This document shows positions 47,285 to 55,496 of a stretch of 64,000 bases of DNA, piece after piece; the first letter of the stretch is position 1; every line of letters begins with the position of its first letter. The position numbers and the translations under genes are program-made. The stretch covers positions 98,444-162,443 of the forward strand of contig DIWV01000014.1 of assembly GCA_002435865.1 (NCBI GenBank), given 5' to 3'. The notes below the pieces were generated by a model, which saw only the letters and a list, made by a program, of their open reading frames with translations, had not been told where the DNA came from and ran no database searches. Source of the stretch: Cloacimonetes bacterium UBA6097. GTDB lineage: Bacteria > Cloacimonadota > Cloacimonadia > Cloacimonadales > Cloacimonadaceae.

Positions 47285-47770
47285 TTAAATATTCATCGCT
47301 TTGTATTCGGTAAGTTTCAGGATATGGCTAATCTCTTCATGAATGATTATCGCTAAGGCATTCTCGGCTTTGGGATTGCTGATTGCGTCTTTGATTGTAT
47401 GAAAAAACAGCAAGGTATCTTTTTCAAACTGGATGGCAAAATCTATTATGTCCTTAATATCTTTGGCATTGGTTGCCAGGTTAATTGCTGCATCAGGACT
47501 GTTAAAAATCCTGGCTTCTACAATAGTTTTCAGATAACTTGCCACCAGTTCCCAATCCTGCGATAGAATCAGATTCTGCATATCCTGGTCATCGCGCAAA
47601 GCTAAAAAAGTTTTTTCATGATTAAGCTCCTGGTCACGAAGCAAAGTTAGCAGGCTTAACGATTTGGCATCCAAACCTCTATGCTTGATTGCCTCATTGT
47701 AAAAGGCATAGCCGTTGTGCTCTATCTGCACAGCTAATTCGATGATTTCGTTTACTGAATAAACGGACAT
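47285..47770 (-). CDS. Rubrerythrin/ferritin-like diiron protein
   Basis: ATG 47770 is chosen because the longer frame (47782) begins with ATGGAGGAACTT, which is itself the ribosome site. The 161-residue protein is a four-helix bundle with iron-ligand spacing: Glu in QIEHNGYAFY, ExxH in QELNHEK, Glu in QFEKDTLLFF, and ExxH in HEEISHI. No C-terminal rubredoxin domain is present, so it is an erythrin-like short form. Such proteins reduce peroxide or store or sense iron in anaerobes. It is first in a two-gene operon with the M48 peptidase. Confidence 0.82.
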   Translation of the reverse strand: MSVYSVNEIIELAVQIEHNGYAFYNEAIKHRGLDAKSLSLLTLLRDQELNHEKTFLALRDDQDMQNLILSQDWELVASYLKTIVEARIFNSPDAAINLATNAKDIKDIIDFAIQFEKDTLLFFHTIKDAISNPKAENALAIIIHEEISHILKLTEYKAMNI

Positions 47771-47943
47771 AAGTTCCTCCATTTTATAATTATATACATG
47801 TATGAATCTTTTTTTGCATTGATGAAAGATAACAATCTTTTATTTTGTTTGTACTCTCTCCTTGTCAAGATAAATTAACTGAAATACTTTGCAAAAGCAA
47901 GCTGAAAAAATTTTCTTTGAAATTGTCTGATTCATTTCCACTC

Positions 47944-48511
47944 TTGCGGGAGTACATAATTCCGACGAAGATTAAGATTGATTACCTATCTCAAGGAAAT
48001 TATGGACTTCGTTAAAATATGAAATCTGACATGTGAGACGTATGTCACTACGATTATATGTCGCTACAGGTGTCTGTCGTAGGTACAGGCGTCCTCGCCT
48101 GTACGATAGTTAGCACGCGGGACGCATTGAGATCATGCAACCAAGACATGCGGGACGCATGTCACTACTTGTTTAGACTTATTTACCTCTCATTTACTTC
48201 AATAAATCAAATAGATATTCACAGTATATTTAATGTATAGTTTCTGTATATCAGTATACAGAAACTATACTGCAACTATACTGCAGATATACTGAAGCTA
48301 TTAAAAAAAGAATAAGTACTGAAAAGAGACGGAAATCATTTACAGACTGTGTTATACCCGAAGTCCATTTTGCACATTGAGTGAGTTAATATTGATAGTA
48401 TTCATTGGCAAAAAGGACTCCCGGAAGCTATGATACTCTAAGCTTGCAGGAGTTCATAATTCCGACGCGAATGAAGATGGATAACATTTCTCAAGGGAAT
48501 TATGGACTTCG
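47944..48511. repeat. Pair of 68-base imperfect direct repeats
   Basis: Copies at 47944-48011 and 48444-48511 share TTGC.GGAGT.CATAATTCCGACG at the left and AATTATGGACTTCG at the right. Inside each copy CATAATTCC and GGAATTATG (one mismatch in the first copy) form inverted arms. They bracket about 430 bases holding the hairpins and the 11-nt array. Confidence 0.7.
48235..48297. repeat. Palindromic array with an 11-nt period (copy 2)
   Basis: GTATAGTTTCTGTATA (48235-48250) and TATACAGAAACTATAC (48255-48270) form a perfect 16-bp inverted repeat with a TCAG loop. The right arm continues with 11-nt units ACTATACTGCA, ACTATACTGCA and GATATACTGAA. It matches the array at 24256-24331. Confidence 0.8.
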
Positions 48512-48654
48512 CGAATAGCAATGACCATGGATTTGATGTTACGGTGTTTCCCGATATCTATTTTTCCGTTTTTTAAAATATTATTTGACATGGAATATAT
48601 TATGCAACAAATTTGCAATATAAGCTGACAATCTCCAGGGAAGAGGGGGATACG

Positions 48655-50931
48655 ATGAAACCTTGCTTAAAAGAATTACTTTTATTATTCGGTTTGATAT
48701 GTTTATCAGCTTCTATCTGTGCCCAGGCAAATGACTTGGCAGCCACTGCAGTTACCGGTAATACCATCCTTACCTATGGTATGCCAACCTGTTTTACGGT
48801 TACAATAACTAATACAGGCACAAATCCTCAAAGCAATTACCTGGTTAAACTATTCAAGACAGACAATACAGAAATTACAGCAATGCCGGGTCCTTCAATA
48901 AATCCGAATGAAGAGGTGCAGGTTGTACTGGGCTGGATTCCCAACCCACAGGGCAACGCACATATATGCGGGAAAGTGGTTCTAACGGGAGATGAAAATA
49001 ACCTGAATGACCAGACCCCAATCTTCAATGTTGTTGTAATAAGCGGAGGTAGTATTGTTTGCACAGTAGGAAACGGCTCTGAACAATCTGCAATGCCTGT
49101 TAATATGGCTTACAGAAACTCTCTGTTTGAAACTATCTATTTTCCAGATGAAATAAGCCTCGGAGGATTAATTCCTAATATTTTTCTTTATAATAACTTC
49201 GTAAGTGATTCCTCAAGTGCTATTGTCAATATCTGGATGGGTACAACCAATCAGATAAATCTGGATAGCGGTTGGATACCTTCCACAGGAATGACATTGG
49301 TTTTCAGCGGGGCAGTCTATTTTCCGGTCGGCTCAAATGTTTTTCTTATAACTTTTAACACTCCGTATCCTTACGTGGGAGATAATCTTGTGATTTTGGT
49401 GGAACGAGTAATGAGCAACACAACCTATAGTCCGCAGGATTTGTTTTTATGCCAGACATCAGGAACCAACAGAACAAGAATGGCAAGCAGTGACACGATT
49501 GACTTTGAACCTGCAAATCCACCTTCCCAGGATTTTACATTATCTGGTCAGTATCCCAAAATGGGATTTATGTTTGTAACCACTCCTCCATCCCAGGTTG
49601 CAGGTACAATTTATGGTGCAGAGAATTTTCCTCTGGCGGGAGCAACGGTGCAGATATTAAACGGCTCCCTGATAACAGCAAATAATCTGGGGCAGTATCA
49701 TATACCTTATCTTTTTGGGACACGTCAGCTTACAGCCAGTTATCATGGTTATATTGACCAAACTGAAAGCGTTACAGTAGATTTCATGCAAACAGTAATA
49801 CAGGATTTTCATCTGCAGCTGAGACCGACTGTATCTGTAACAGGTACAGTGACAGGCAGCGACGCTCCCACAATAGGTTTGCCGAACGCCACAATATCTT
49901 TAACCGGTTATGAAAACTACTCTGTAACCACCAATGCTCAGGGCTATTTTACAATTACTGGTGTTTACAACAACCAGACATATCAGTATACAGTAAGCGC
50001 ACAAAATTATTCTGATGCCACAGGAACAATTACTATCGGAACAACGAACTATAATATGGGAACTATTATTGTGAATGAAATTGCCTATCCTCCCCAAAAT
50101 GTTGCTGCTGTTTATAATCATCCATCTGTGAATATAACCTGGGATGAACCTGAAGAGAGCCCTACAGCTTTTGTAATCGGCTATAAAGTCTGGCGGTTGG
50201 TACTGGGTCAGGAGCAAAATGAAGCCACATGGACTTTGCTGACACCACAAGCGATATGGGCTTTGGTATACACAGATAATGGATATGCTGCATTAGCTAA
50301 CGGGACATATTTATGGGCTGTGAAAGCTGTATACACAGGAAACGTGTTATCTCCTCCTGCATTTTCTAATACTATAATAGGTCCGCTCCCACATGGAACT
50401 TTAGTGGGTACAGTTAGAACGTGGGATAATTACCCGATAGAGGGTGCTACGATTACAGCAGGAACCTTTACTACCACATCTCTTGCCAATGGCAGCTATT
50501 CAATGCCGCTTTGGCCGGGAACTTATGCTGTTACATGTACACACCCGAACTATTATTTCTATACAAGTGAGAATATCGTCATCAATGAAGGACAAACAAC
50601 AATCTGTAATTTCATAACTGCCGGCGATGCTATTGAAGAAGAAGTGCAGATTACAAAAACAGAACTTAAGAGCAACTATCCCAATCCATTCAATCCGGAG
50701 ACGACTATCAGTTATGATGTAAAAGGCATTACTCCTGTTAAGATAGAAATCTATAATACTAAAGGTCAGTTAGTTAAGACTTTGGTAAATGAAAGCAAGT
50801 CAACAGGACATTACCAGGCAGTCTGGAACGGCAGGGACGAACAAAATAACAGTGTTTCCAATGGAGTTTATCTTTACAAAATGCAGGCAGGTAAATACAC
50901 TGCCACGCACAGAATGATGTTACTAAAATGA
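48655..50931 (+). CDS. Secreted T9SS multidomain protein (758 aa)
   Basis: ATG 48655 follows GAGGGGGATACG; the upstream frame to 48613 lacks a site. The signal peptide ends near ASICAQ. Domains in order: CARDB-like (~25-130, NDLAATAVTG...NTGTNPQSNYLVKLF), a beta domain (~135-315), carboxypeptidase-regulatory-like repeats (~318-400 and ~400-475), a FN3-like part with one GYKVWRLVLGQEQNE module (~507-578), another regulatory-like repeat (~582-655), and the FlgD-like T9SS tail (NYPNPFNPETTISY ... RMMLLK). It is a shorter relative of the giant proteins at 31 and 36.6 kb and lacks their N-terminal beta sandwich. Likely cell-surface or secreted; function unknown. The next secreted gene follows after 33 nt. 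Confidence 0.87.
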   Translation: MKPCLKELLLLFGLICLSASICAQANDLAATAVTGNTILTYGMPTCFTVTITNTGTNPQSNYLVKLFKTDNTEITAMPGPSINPNEEVQVVLGWIPNPQGNAHICGKVVLTGDENNLNDQTPIFNVVVISGGSIVCTVGNGSEQSAMPVNMAYRNSLFETIYFPDEISLGGLIPNIFLYNNFVSDSSSAIVNIWMGTTNQINLDSGWIPSTGMTLVFSGAVYFPVGSNVFLITFNTPYPYVGDNLVILVERVMSNTTYSPQDLFLCQTSGTNRTRMASSDTIDFEPANPPSQDFTLSGQYPKMGFMFVTTPPSQVAGTIYGAENFPLAGATVQILNGSLITANNLGQYHIPYLFGTRQLTASYHGYIDQTESVTVDFMQTVIQDFHLQLRPTVSVTGTVTGSDAPTIGLPNATISLTGYENYSVTTNAQGYFTITGVYNNQTYQYTVSAQNYSDATGTITIGTTNYNMGTIIVNEIAYPPQNVAAVYNHPSVNITWDEPEESPTAFVIGYKVWRLVLGQEQNEATWTLLTPQAIWALVYTDNGYAALANGTYLWAVKAVYTGNVLSPPAFSNTIIGPLPHGTLVGTVRTWDNYPIEGATITAGTFTTTSLANGSYSMPLWPGTYAVTCTHPNYYFYTSENIVINEGQTTICNFITAGDAIEEEVQITKTELKSNYPNPFNPETTISYDVKGITPVKIEIYNTKGQLVKTLVNESKSTGHYQAVWNGRDEQNNSVSNGVYLYKMQAGKYTATHRMMLLK

Positions 50932-50964
50932 GCATTATAATTATATACAGGAAGGGGAGTTAAC

Positions 50965-52635
50965 ATGAGAAAGAACATCCTTTTAACCTTTGCATTTGTA
51001 ATAATCCTGGCTGGCGGATTACCGCTTTATGCTTTGCTTACGGATTATACTTTTAGTCAATCATCCAATACCTACACGGAAATCACCGGCGGTACATTAC
51101 TCGGTGATGAAACAACTGATGACCAGAGATTTCTTGATCCTGCAGTTCCTTTGGGTACAACCGTGGCACCTTATACAGGTCCGGGATTGCCGATAGGATT
51201 CAACTTCTTATTCAATGACTTTGTGTTTGATGTGATTGCCATCAATGCGAATGGCTGGATTACATTCGGGCAGTCTTCCCTTGGTGCACTTGCTGTGGAT
51301 AACACATCCACAAGCATCAATGCGCCATTGGGCTCTGCTGTTGTAACAGTTCCACCTCAGCTACACAACCGTGTGGCGGGTTTTGCCCGTGATTTAACTG
51401 CACAGGCAGGAGCTACTCTGCGCATGGAAACTATTGGCATCCAGCCCAACCGTATCTGTATTATCCAATGGAAAAACTACAAGAGATGGGGTACTGCAGG
51501 AGTTGGAGATACGATTAATTTCCAGATACAACTGCACGAGCATATGAATAAAGTTGTTTTTACCTATGGTGTATTCAGGCACGGAGCGACAGCAGGGACG
51601 TATTTTCCACAAGTGGGAATGAGAGGTGCAGCCGCTACAGATTTTGTCAATCGCACAACTACAACCAATTGGGCAGCCACCACAGCAGGCACAGTAAATA
51701 CAGCTAATTGTACATTTTCAGTAACCTGCATGCCGCCCAGAGGTTTAACCTTTGAGTATTATAACCAACCGGTTTATACGGATGATTTACAGGCGGAATC
51801 AGTTAGCGGTGACCAGTCTCCCTACCTTGGTTCACTTACACCTTATACTGTCACGATCAGAAACAACGGTACAAACCCGCAGGCAGACTATACGGTGAAA
51901 CTGATGATTGGGACAACTGAACTGGCATCAGTTGCGGGAACGTCTGTTGAATCAGGCTCTACTGCAGATGTGGTTTTGAATTGGACACCAAATGCTGTCG
52001 GAGCTTTTCAGCTTGCCGGACTGGTTGTTCTTGCAGGAGACCAGGACAGCCTGAATAACCTGTCTCCCAACCTTAACGTCAGCGTTCTGGATATTGTATA
52101 TGGTACTCTGGCAGGAGTAGTGAGAAGAGCAGATAACCTGCCGATTATGGGTGCAACTGTAACCGCAGGTACAGCTCAAACTACAACCTCTGCCAATGGC
52201 GGTTATACCATGCAGGTAGCTGTAGGAACATATGCAGTGACTTGTTCTGCAGCAGGTTATATTACCCAAACCAACGAGAACGTGGTTATCAATCAGGCAC
52301 AAACAACAATCAGCAATTTCTATATGTTTGTTCCCAATGACGATGAAGTTCAGGCAACATCAACAATATTGATAGGCAATTATCCCAATCCATTCAATCC
52401 TGAAACTGCTATCAGCTATGCAGTCAAAGGATTTTCTCCTGTTAGAATTGAGATTTATAATGCCAAAGGACAATTGGTTAAGACCCTGGTTAATGCTAAA
52501 ATTGACACCGGTAGTTACCAGGTTATCTGGAACGGAAAAGACAATTACGGTAATGCAGTATCCAGTGGAGTTTATCATTGCAAAATGCAGACAGGTGATT
52601 ATCAGGCTACCCGTAGGATGATGTTATTGAAATAA
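50965..52635 (+). CDS. Secreted T9SS multidomain protein (556 aa)
   Basis: A strong GGAAGGGGAG site precedes the ATG. After a signal peptide (ending near LPLYA) comes an N-terminal beta sandwich closely similar to that of the 3095-residue protein (TYTEITGGTLLGDE..DDQRFLDPA; NGWITFGQSSLG), a CARDB-like domain (~275-375, DDLQAESVSGDQSPYLGS), a carboxypeptidase-regulatory-like repeat (~378-455) and the FlgD-like T9SS tail. It looks like a minimal version of the giant protein with the repeat units removed. It is probably co-transcribed with the preceding gene. Function unknown. Confidence 0.87.
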   Translation: MRKNILLTFAFVIILAGGLPLYALLTDYTFSQSSNTYTEITGGTLLGDETTDDQRFLDPAVPLGTTVAPYTGPGLPIGFNFLFNDFVFDVIAINANGWITFGQSSLGALAVDNTSTSINAPLGSAVVTVPPQLHNRVAGFARDLTAQAGATLRMETIGIQPNRICIIQWKNYKRWGTAGVGDTINFQIQLHEHMNKVVFTYGVFRHGATAGTYFPQVGMRGAAATDFVNRTTTTNWAATTAGTVNTANCTFSVTCMPPRGLTFEYYNQPVYTDDLQAESVSGDQSPYLGSLTPYTVTIRNNGTNPQADYTVKLMIGTTELASVAGTSVESGSTADVVLNWTPNAVGAFQLAGLVVLAGDQDSLNNLSPNLNVSVLDIVYGTLAGVVRRADNLPIMGATVTAGTAQTTTSANGGYTMQVAVGTYAVTCSAAGYITQTNENVVINQAQTTISNFYMFVPNDDEVQATSTILIGNYPNPFNPETAISYAVKGFSPVRIEIYNAKGQLVKTLVNAKIDTGSYQVIWNGKDNYGNAVSSGVYHCKMQTGDYQATRRMMLLK

Positions 52636-53603
52636 TAGAATAAAAGAATATTATTTCCACTTGATAAGGGATCTGGCATAATTCAGGGATAGAAAAAGAG
52701 CCAGGCCTTTATCTTTCGGTGTAATGTAAGTAATAGGAAGTCAGGAATTTATAATACTAAAAAAATATATTGATATGTTGAAAATTAACAGAATATCAAA
52801 AATAATCCTTGACATGGATTATGGAACTATAATAAAATGCATAGAGTTACATGAAAGCAAATAGTGAATATTTGCTGAGTGCAACTAGTAATACATGGGG
52901 GAAATATGAACAAAAATTACTTTTTATTTTTTTTACTACGACAGGAAACTGTAACTCTACGTTACACTCAGGCACTTCCGGATTTTTTCAAACGGTCCTG
53001 TGCTCCATTATGATGTGTTCTGCCATCAAAAATCTAAACCGGAGTTGAATCAGCTTAGCCTAAAAGCTTGAGTATTGTGTCCATTTGAGTGCTGTTTAAG
53101 TCAGGCTTATGAGCCTGGGTGGAGTTTGTTGTCGTATTTTATCTTTTCGGCAGGTAATTTACAAATAATTCTTATCTCCACTGTTAAATAGCACCTCATC
53201 AAATGCATACAGGAATGTAAATCAGCACTTGGGTATTGCTGCCGGGATTTAGCTTAAAGAAAATAGGCAAATCCCAGCCGGATATATTGTAACTGATATT
53301 TATATCAAATGGTTACGTATTTATCCAGCAAGAAACCGGGTTGCAGCAGAAGATATTCAGAATGTTTTTTTACAATCTGTAAATGCTGAGCATCAGATGT
53401 TGCTGATTCAGGCAAGACAATCATGACATTATTTAAAGCTTCTTTAAGCTATTCCAGTACAAATCCGTCTACTTTTCCAGGTTCAATTTTCCCACCAGAC
53501 AACTATCTCCTCAAACTGATTGTAAAATTCACATATAAAAAACGTATCTGCATAAATAAAGTGTTTATTTGCAGGACGATACAAATAACATAAGGGGGAA
53601 CTT
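52636..53603. other. Gene-poor gap with remains of a promoter and signal-peptide start
   Basis: These 968 bases hold no intact gene. TTGACA (52809-52814) and TAAAAT (52833-52838, 18-base spacer) are followed by GGGGGAAAT and an ATG at 52906 reading MNKNYFLFFLL, a signal-peptide-like start, but the frame closes after 35 codons (stop 53011-53013). The rest shows short interrupted frames on both strands and no recognisable domain. It may be a decayed secreted-protein gene next to its living relatives. Confidence 0.4.
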
Positions 53604-54773
53604 ATGAAACTCAAAACACATGTTCTATTGTTGTTACTACTGTGGTTAGTAACGCTCGTTCATGCTCAACCTATAAGTTTGTTTGACGACGGCTTTGAAG
53701 GGACATTCCCACCTGCCGGGTGGCTCACGAACGGGGTGTATCAGGTATCAGCCACCTCAACAACAGACCCTCTCGGACTCGTGGAACCCACGGAGCCATA
53801 TGAAGGCGATTACTGCGCCGGTATGAGTTCAGCTCCTGGAAATTACATGATATCTCCACTGAAGAATGACCCGGGTGAGTACTACTGTTTCGTACACAAG
53901 AAGGATACCGGCAATTACCAGTTCATAGTGCAATTCCAGGTGGAAGACGGTGTGCCCGGAGCAGATCTGACCGGGACGTGGAATGCAGTAGGTGAATACT
54001 GGGCATCTCAAGGCTGGTGGGAACCGCTTATCATCAATTTAACCGGCTTTGCTCCAGGTTATATCCGCATCATTCCTACTCCTCCTCCACCTACACCGCT
54101 CAAGTACATGTACTTTGACAAGTGCGGAGATTCGACTCTTCCAGTTGAACTTTCATCCTTTACTGCAACTTTAACCCAGCTCCAAAATCAGGATGTAGTA
54201 AGATTGAACTGGATTACACAATCCGAAACCCAGGTTTCAGGCTACAATGTACTCAGAAACAGCTCTAACGAAGCTGACGGTGCCATGCAGCTGAATATCG
54301 GGCTAATTGAAGCGTCCAATACATCAATGGCAGCTAATTATGAATTTATTGATCCTGAAATTCAACCGGGAACAATATACTACTGGCTGCAGAGCAATGA
54401 TTTTAATGGAAGTGTTCAATTATTCGGACCTATTTCAGTATTGGTAGCCACAGGAGATAATCCTGACCTGACTCCCGGGATAGGAGTAACAACAACTCTC
54501 AATGACCCTTATCCCAATCCTGTCAGTATCTCCAATCCGAGAGTATTAATTCCTTTTACATTATCTTCAAAATCAAGCGTAAAACTGGATATCTACAACC
54601 TGAAAGGGCAATTAATCTGGTCTTACGGTAATAAGAATGCTGATGCAGGTCTTTATAACATTGAATGGAATGGCAGAGACATGCGAGGCAAAATCATCAG
54701 CTCCGGAGTTTATTACTGCCGCTTGAACAGTGAGAACTATCAGGGAGTAAAAAAACTGGTGATGATTAAGTAA
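53604..54773 (+). CDS. Secreted protein with T9SS tail (389 aa)
   Basis: The gene starts after AAGGGGGAACTT with a long hydrophobic signal peptide (LLLLLLWLVTLVHAQ). Residues ~25-165 resemble a cleaved-adhesin/MAM-like jelly roll (FDDGFEGTFPPAGW at its start, YFDKCGD at its end). Residues ~168-265 contain a pattern common in T9SS proteins (LPVELSSFTATLTQ...VRLNWITQSETQVSGYNVLR, a FN3-like strand pair). The tail (DPYPNPVSISNPRVLIPF ... YNLKGQLIWSY ... SSGVYYCRL ... KLVMIK) is a more divergent FlgD-like sorting domain than in the cluster at 31-52 kb. Secreted or surface-attached; role unknown. Confidence 0.85.
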   Translation: MKLKTHVLLLLLLWLVTLVHAQPISLFDDGFEGTFPPAGWLTNGVYQVSATSTTDPLGLVEPTEPYEGDYCAGMSSAPGNYMISPLKNDPGEYYCFVHKKDTGNYQFIVQFQVEDGVPGADLTGTWNAVGEYWASQGWWEPLIINLTGFAPGYIRIIPTPPPPTPLKYMYFDKCGDSTLPVELSSFTATLTQLQNQDVVRLNWITQSETQVSGYNVLRNSSNEADGAMQLNIGLIEASNTSMAANYEFIDPEIQPGTIYYWLQSNDFNGSVQLFGPISVLVATGDNPDLTPGIGVTTTLNDPYPNPVSISNPRVLIPFTLSSKSSVKLDIYNLKGQLIWSYGNKNADAGLYNIEWNGRDMRGKIISSGVYYCRLNSENYQGVKKLVMIK

Positions 54774-54812
54774 ACTTAAGTTTGTAATTTAGCTAAATTA
54801 CTCGAGAAAATT

Positions 54813-54850
54813 GAAGAACCTCTGCTATTTGTGGGGGTTCTTCTTTTTTT
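54813..54850 (+). terminator. Intrinsic terminator between convergent genes
   Basis: GAAGAACC (54813-54820) pairs with GGTTCTTC (54836-54843), followed by T7. It closes the 53604 gene; queE converges from the other side. Confidence 0.88.
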
Positions 54851-54869
54851 GAAAATCGTAAATAAGGAT

Positions 54870-55490
54870 TTACTGAATGTCTATAAGTTTGTGCAGTTGA
54901 AGATTTAAACGCAGGGGAAGCCCGGTTTCTTTGATCCATTCTGCCAGAACAGCAGGTTTCAACTTATCAGAAACAGGCGAAAATAAATAGTAATTAGGAT
55001 TAAGGTCATAGGTCTTAATAAATTCGAGTGCGACTTCAAAGTCGTTCCTATCAGTGATAACGAATTTTATCTCGTCCCAGCCTTCTTTCAGCCATTCCAG
55101 ATTTGCAGTCAGGAAGCTATTCGGATGTCCGCTGCCAGGTAATTTGACATCAATGATTACGCGCACAAAAGAGGGCACTTGCTCAATAGACTGGCTGCCG
55201 TTGGTTTCCAGTAAAATTTTATAACCTGCTGAATTAAGGTTATTCATTAATTCAATTACTTCTTTCTGGAGCAAAGGTTCTCCGCCGGTGATTTCAACCA
55301 GCCTGCAATTAAATTTACTGACCTCTTCCATTATCTGCTCCAGAGAATACTCCTTTCCTTTTTCATAGCTCTGGGGAGTATCGCAATAGCTGCAGCTGAG
55401 ATTACAATCGGCAAGACGGATAAAGATGCAGGGGAGACCTGCAAAAGAGCTTTCTCCCTGGATACTGAAAAAGATTTCGCAGATATTCAT
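54870..55490 (-). CDS. queE: 7-carboxy-7-deazaguanine synthase (radical SAM)
   Basis: QueE converts 6-carboxytetrahydropterin to 7-carboxy-7-deazaguanine in queuosine/preQ0 synthesis. The 206-residue protein opens with the family signature IFFSIQGESSFAG and a CxxxCxxC iron-sulfur motif (Cys29, Cys33, Cys36), followed by DTPQSYEKG. ITGGEPLLQ is the radical SAM GGE motif that contacts SAM. Length matches the short form of the family. It is the last gene of a set in which an amidohydrolase gene and the ferredoxin-EtfA gene lie upstream (6 nt and overlapping). No other queuosine gene (queC, queD, folE) is in the window. Confidence 0.92.
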   Translation of the reverse strand: MNICEIFFSIQGESSFAGLPCIFIRLADCNLSCSYCDTPQSYEKGKEYSLEQIMEEVSKFNCRLVEITGGEPLLQKEVIELMNNLNSAGYKILLETNGSQSIEQVPSFVRVIIDVKLPGSGHPNSFLTANLEWLKEGWDEIKFVITDRNDFEVALEFIKTYDLNPNYYLFSPVSDKLKPAVLAEWIKETGLPLRLNLQLHKLIDIQ

Positions 55491-55496
55491 AACTAC

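Larger units (their letters stand above)
47771..48654. repeat. Repeat-rich intergenic block
   Basis: No gene is supported in 884 bases. It contains two 68-base direct repeats (47944-48011 and 48444-48511), perfect hairpins GTACAGGCG/CGCCTGTAC (48083-48104, TCCT loop) and GACATGCG/CGCATGTC (48145-48163), related to the palindromes of the 13-25 kb blocks, and the second 11-nt-period array (48235-48297). A TTGACAT box at 48585 may be the promoter of the next gene. Confidence 0.7.

Noticed and set aside
52851..53048. 65-codon open frame overlapping the promoter remnant
   Set aside because: Its start has no ribosome site; the better-supported ATG at 52906 is in another frame and closes early, so neither is called a gene.
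53286..53590. Protein-like reading on the - strand in two frames (around YADTFF...EFYNQFEE and LPESATSDAQHLQ)
   Set aside because: The pieces are only ~40-55 codons, are broken by a frameshift and a TAG, and match no family I know; open stretches of this length are expected by chance in AT-rich DNA.
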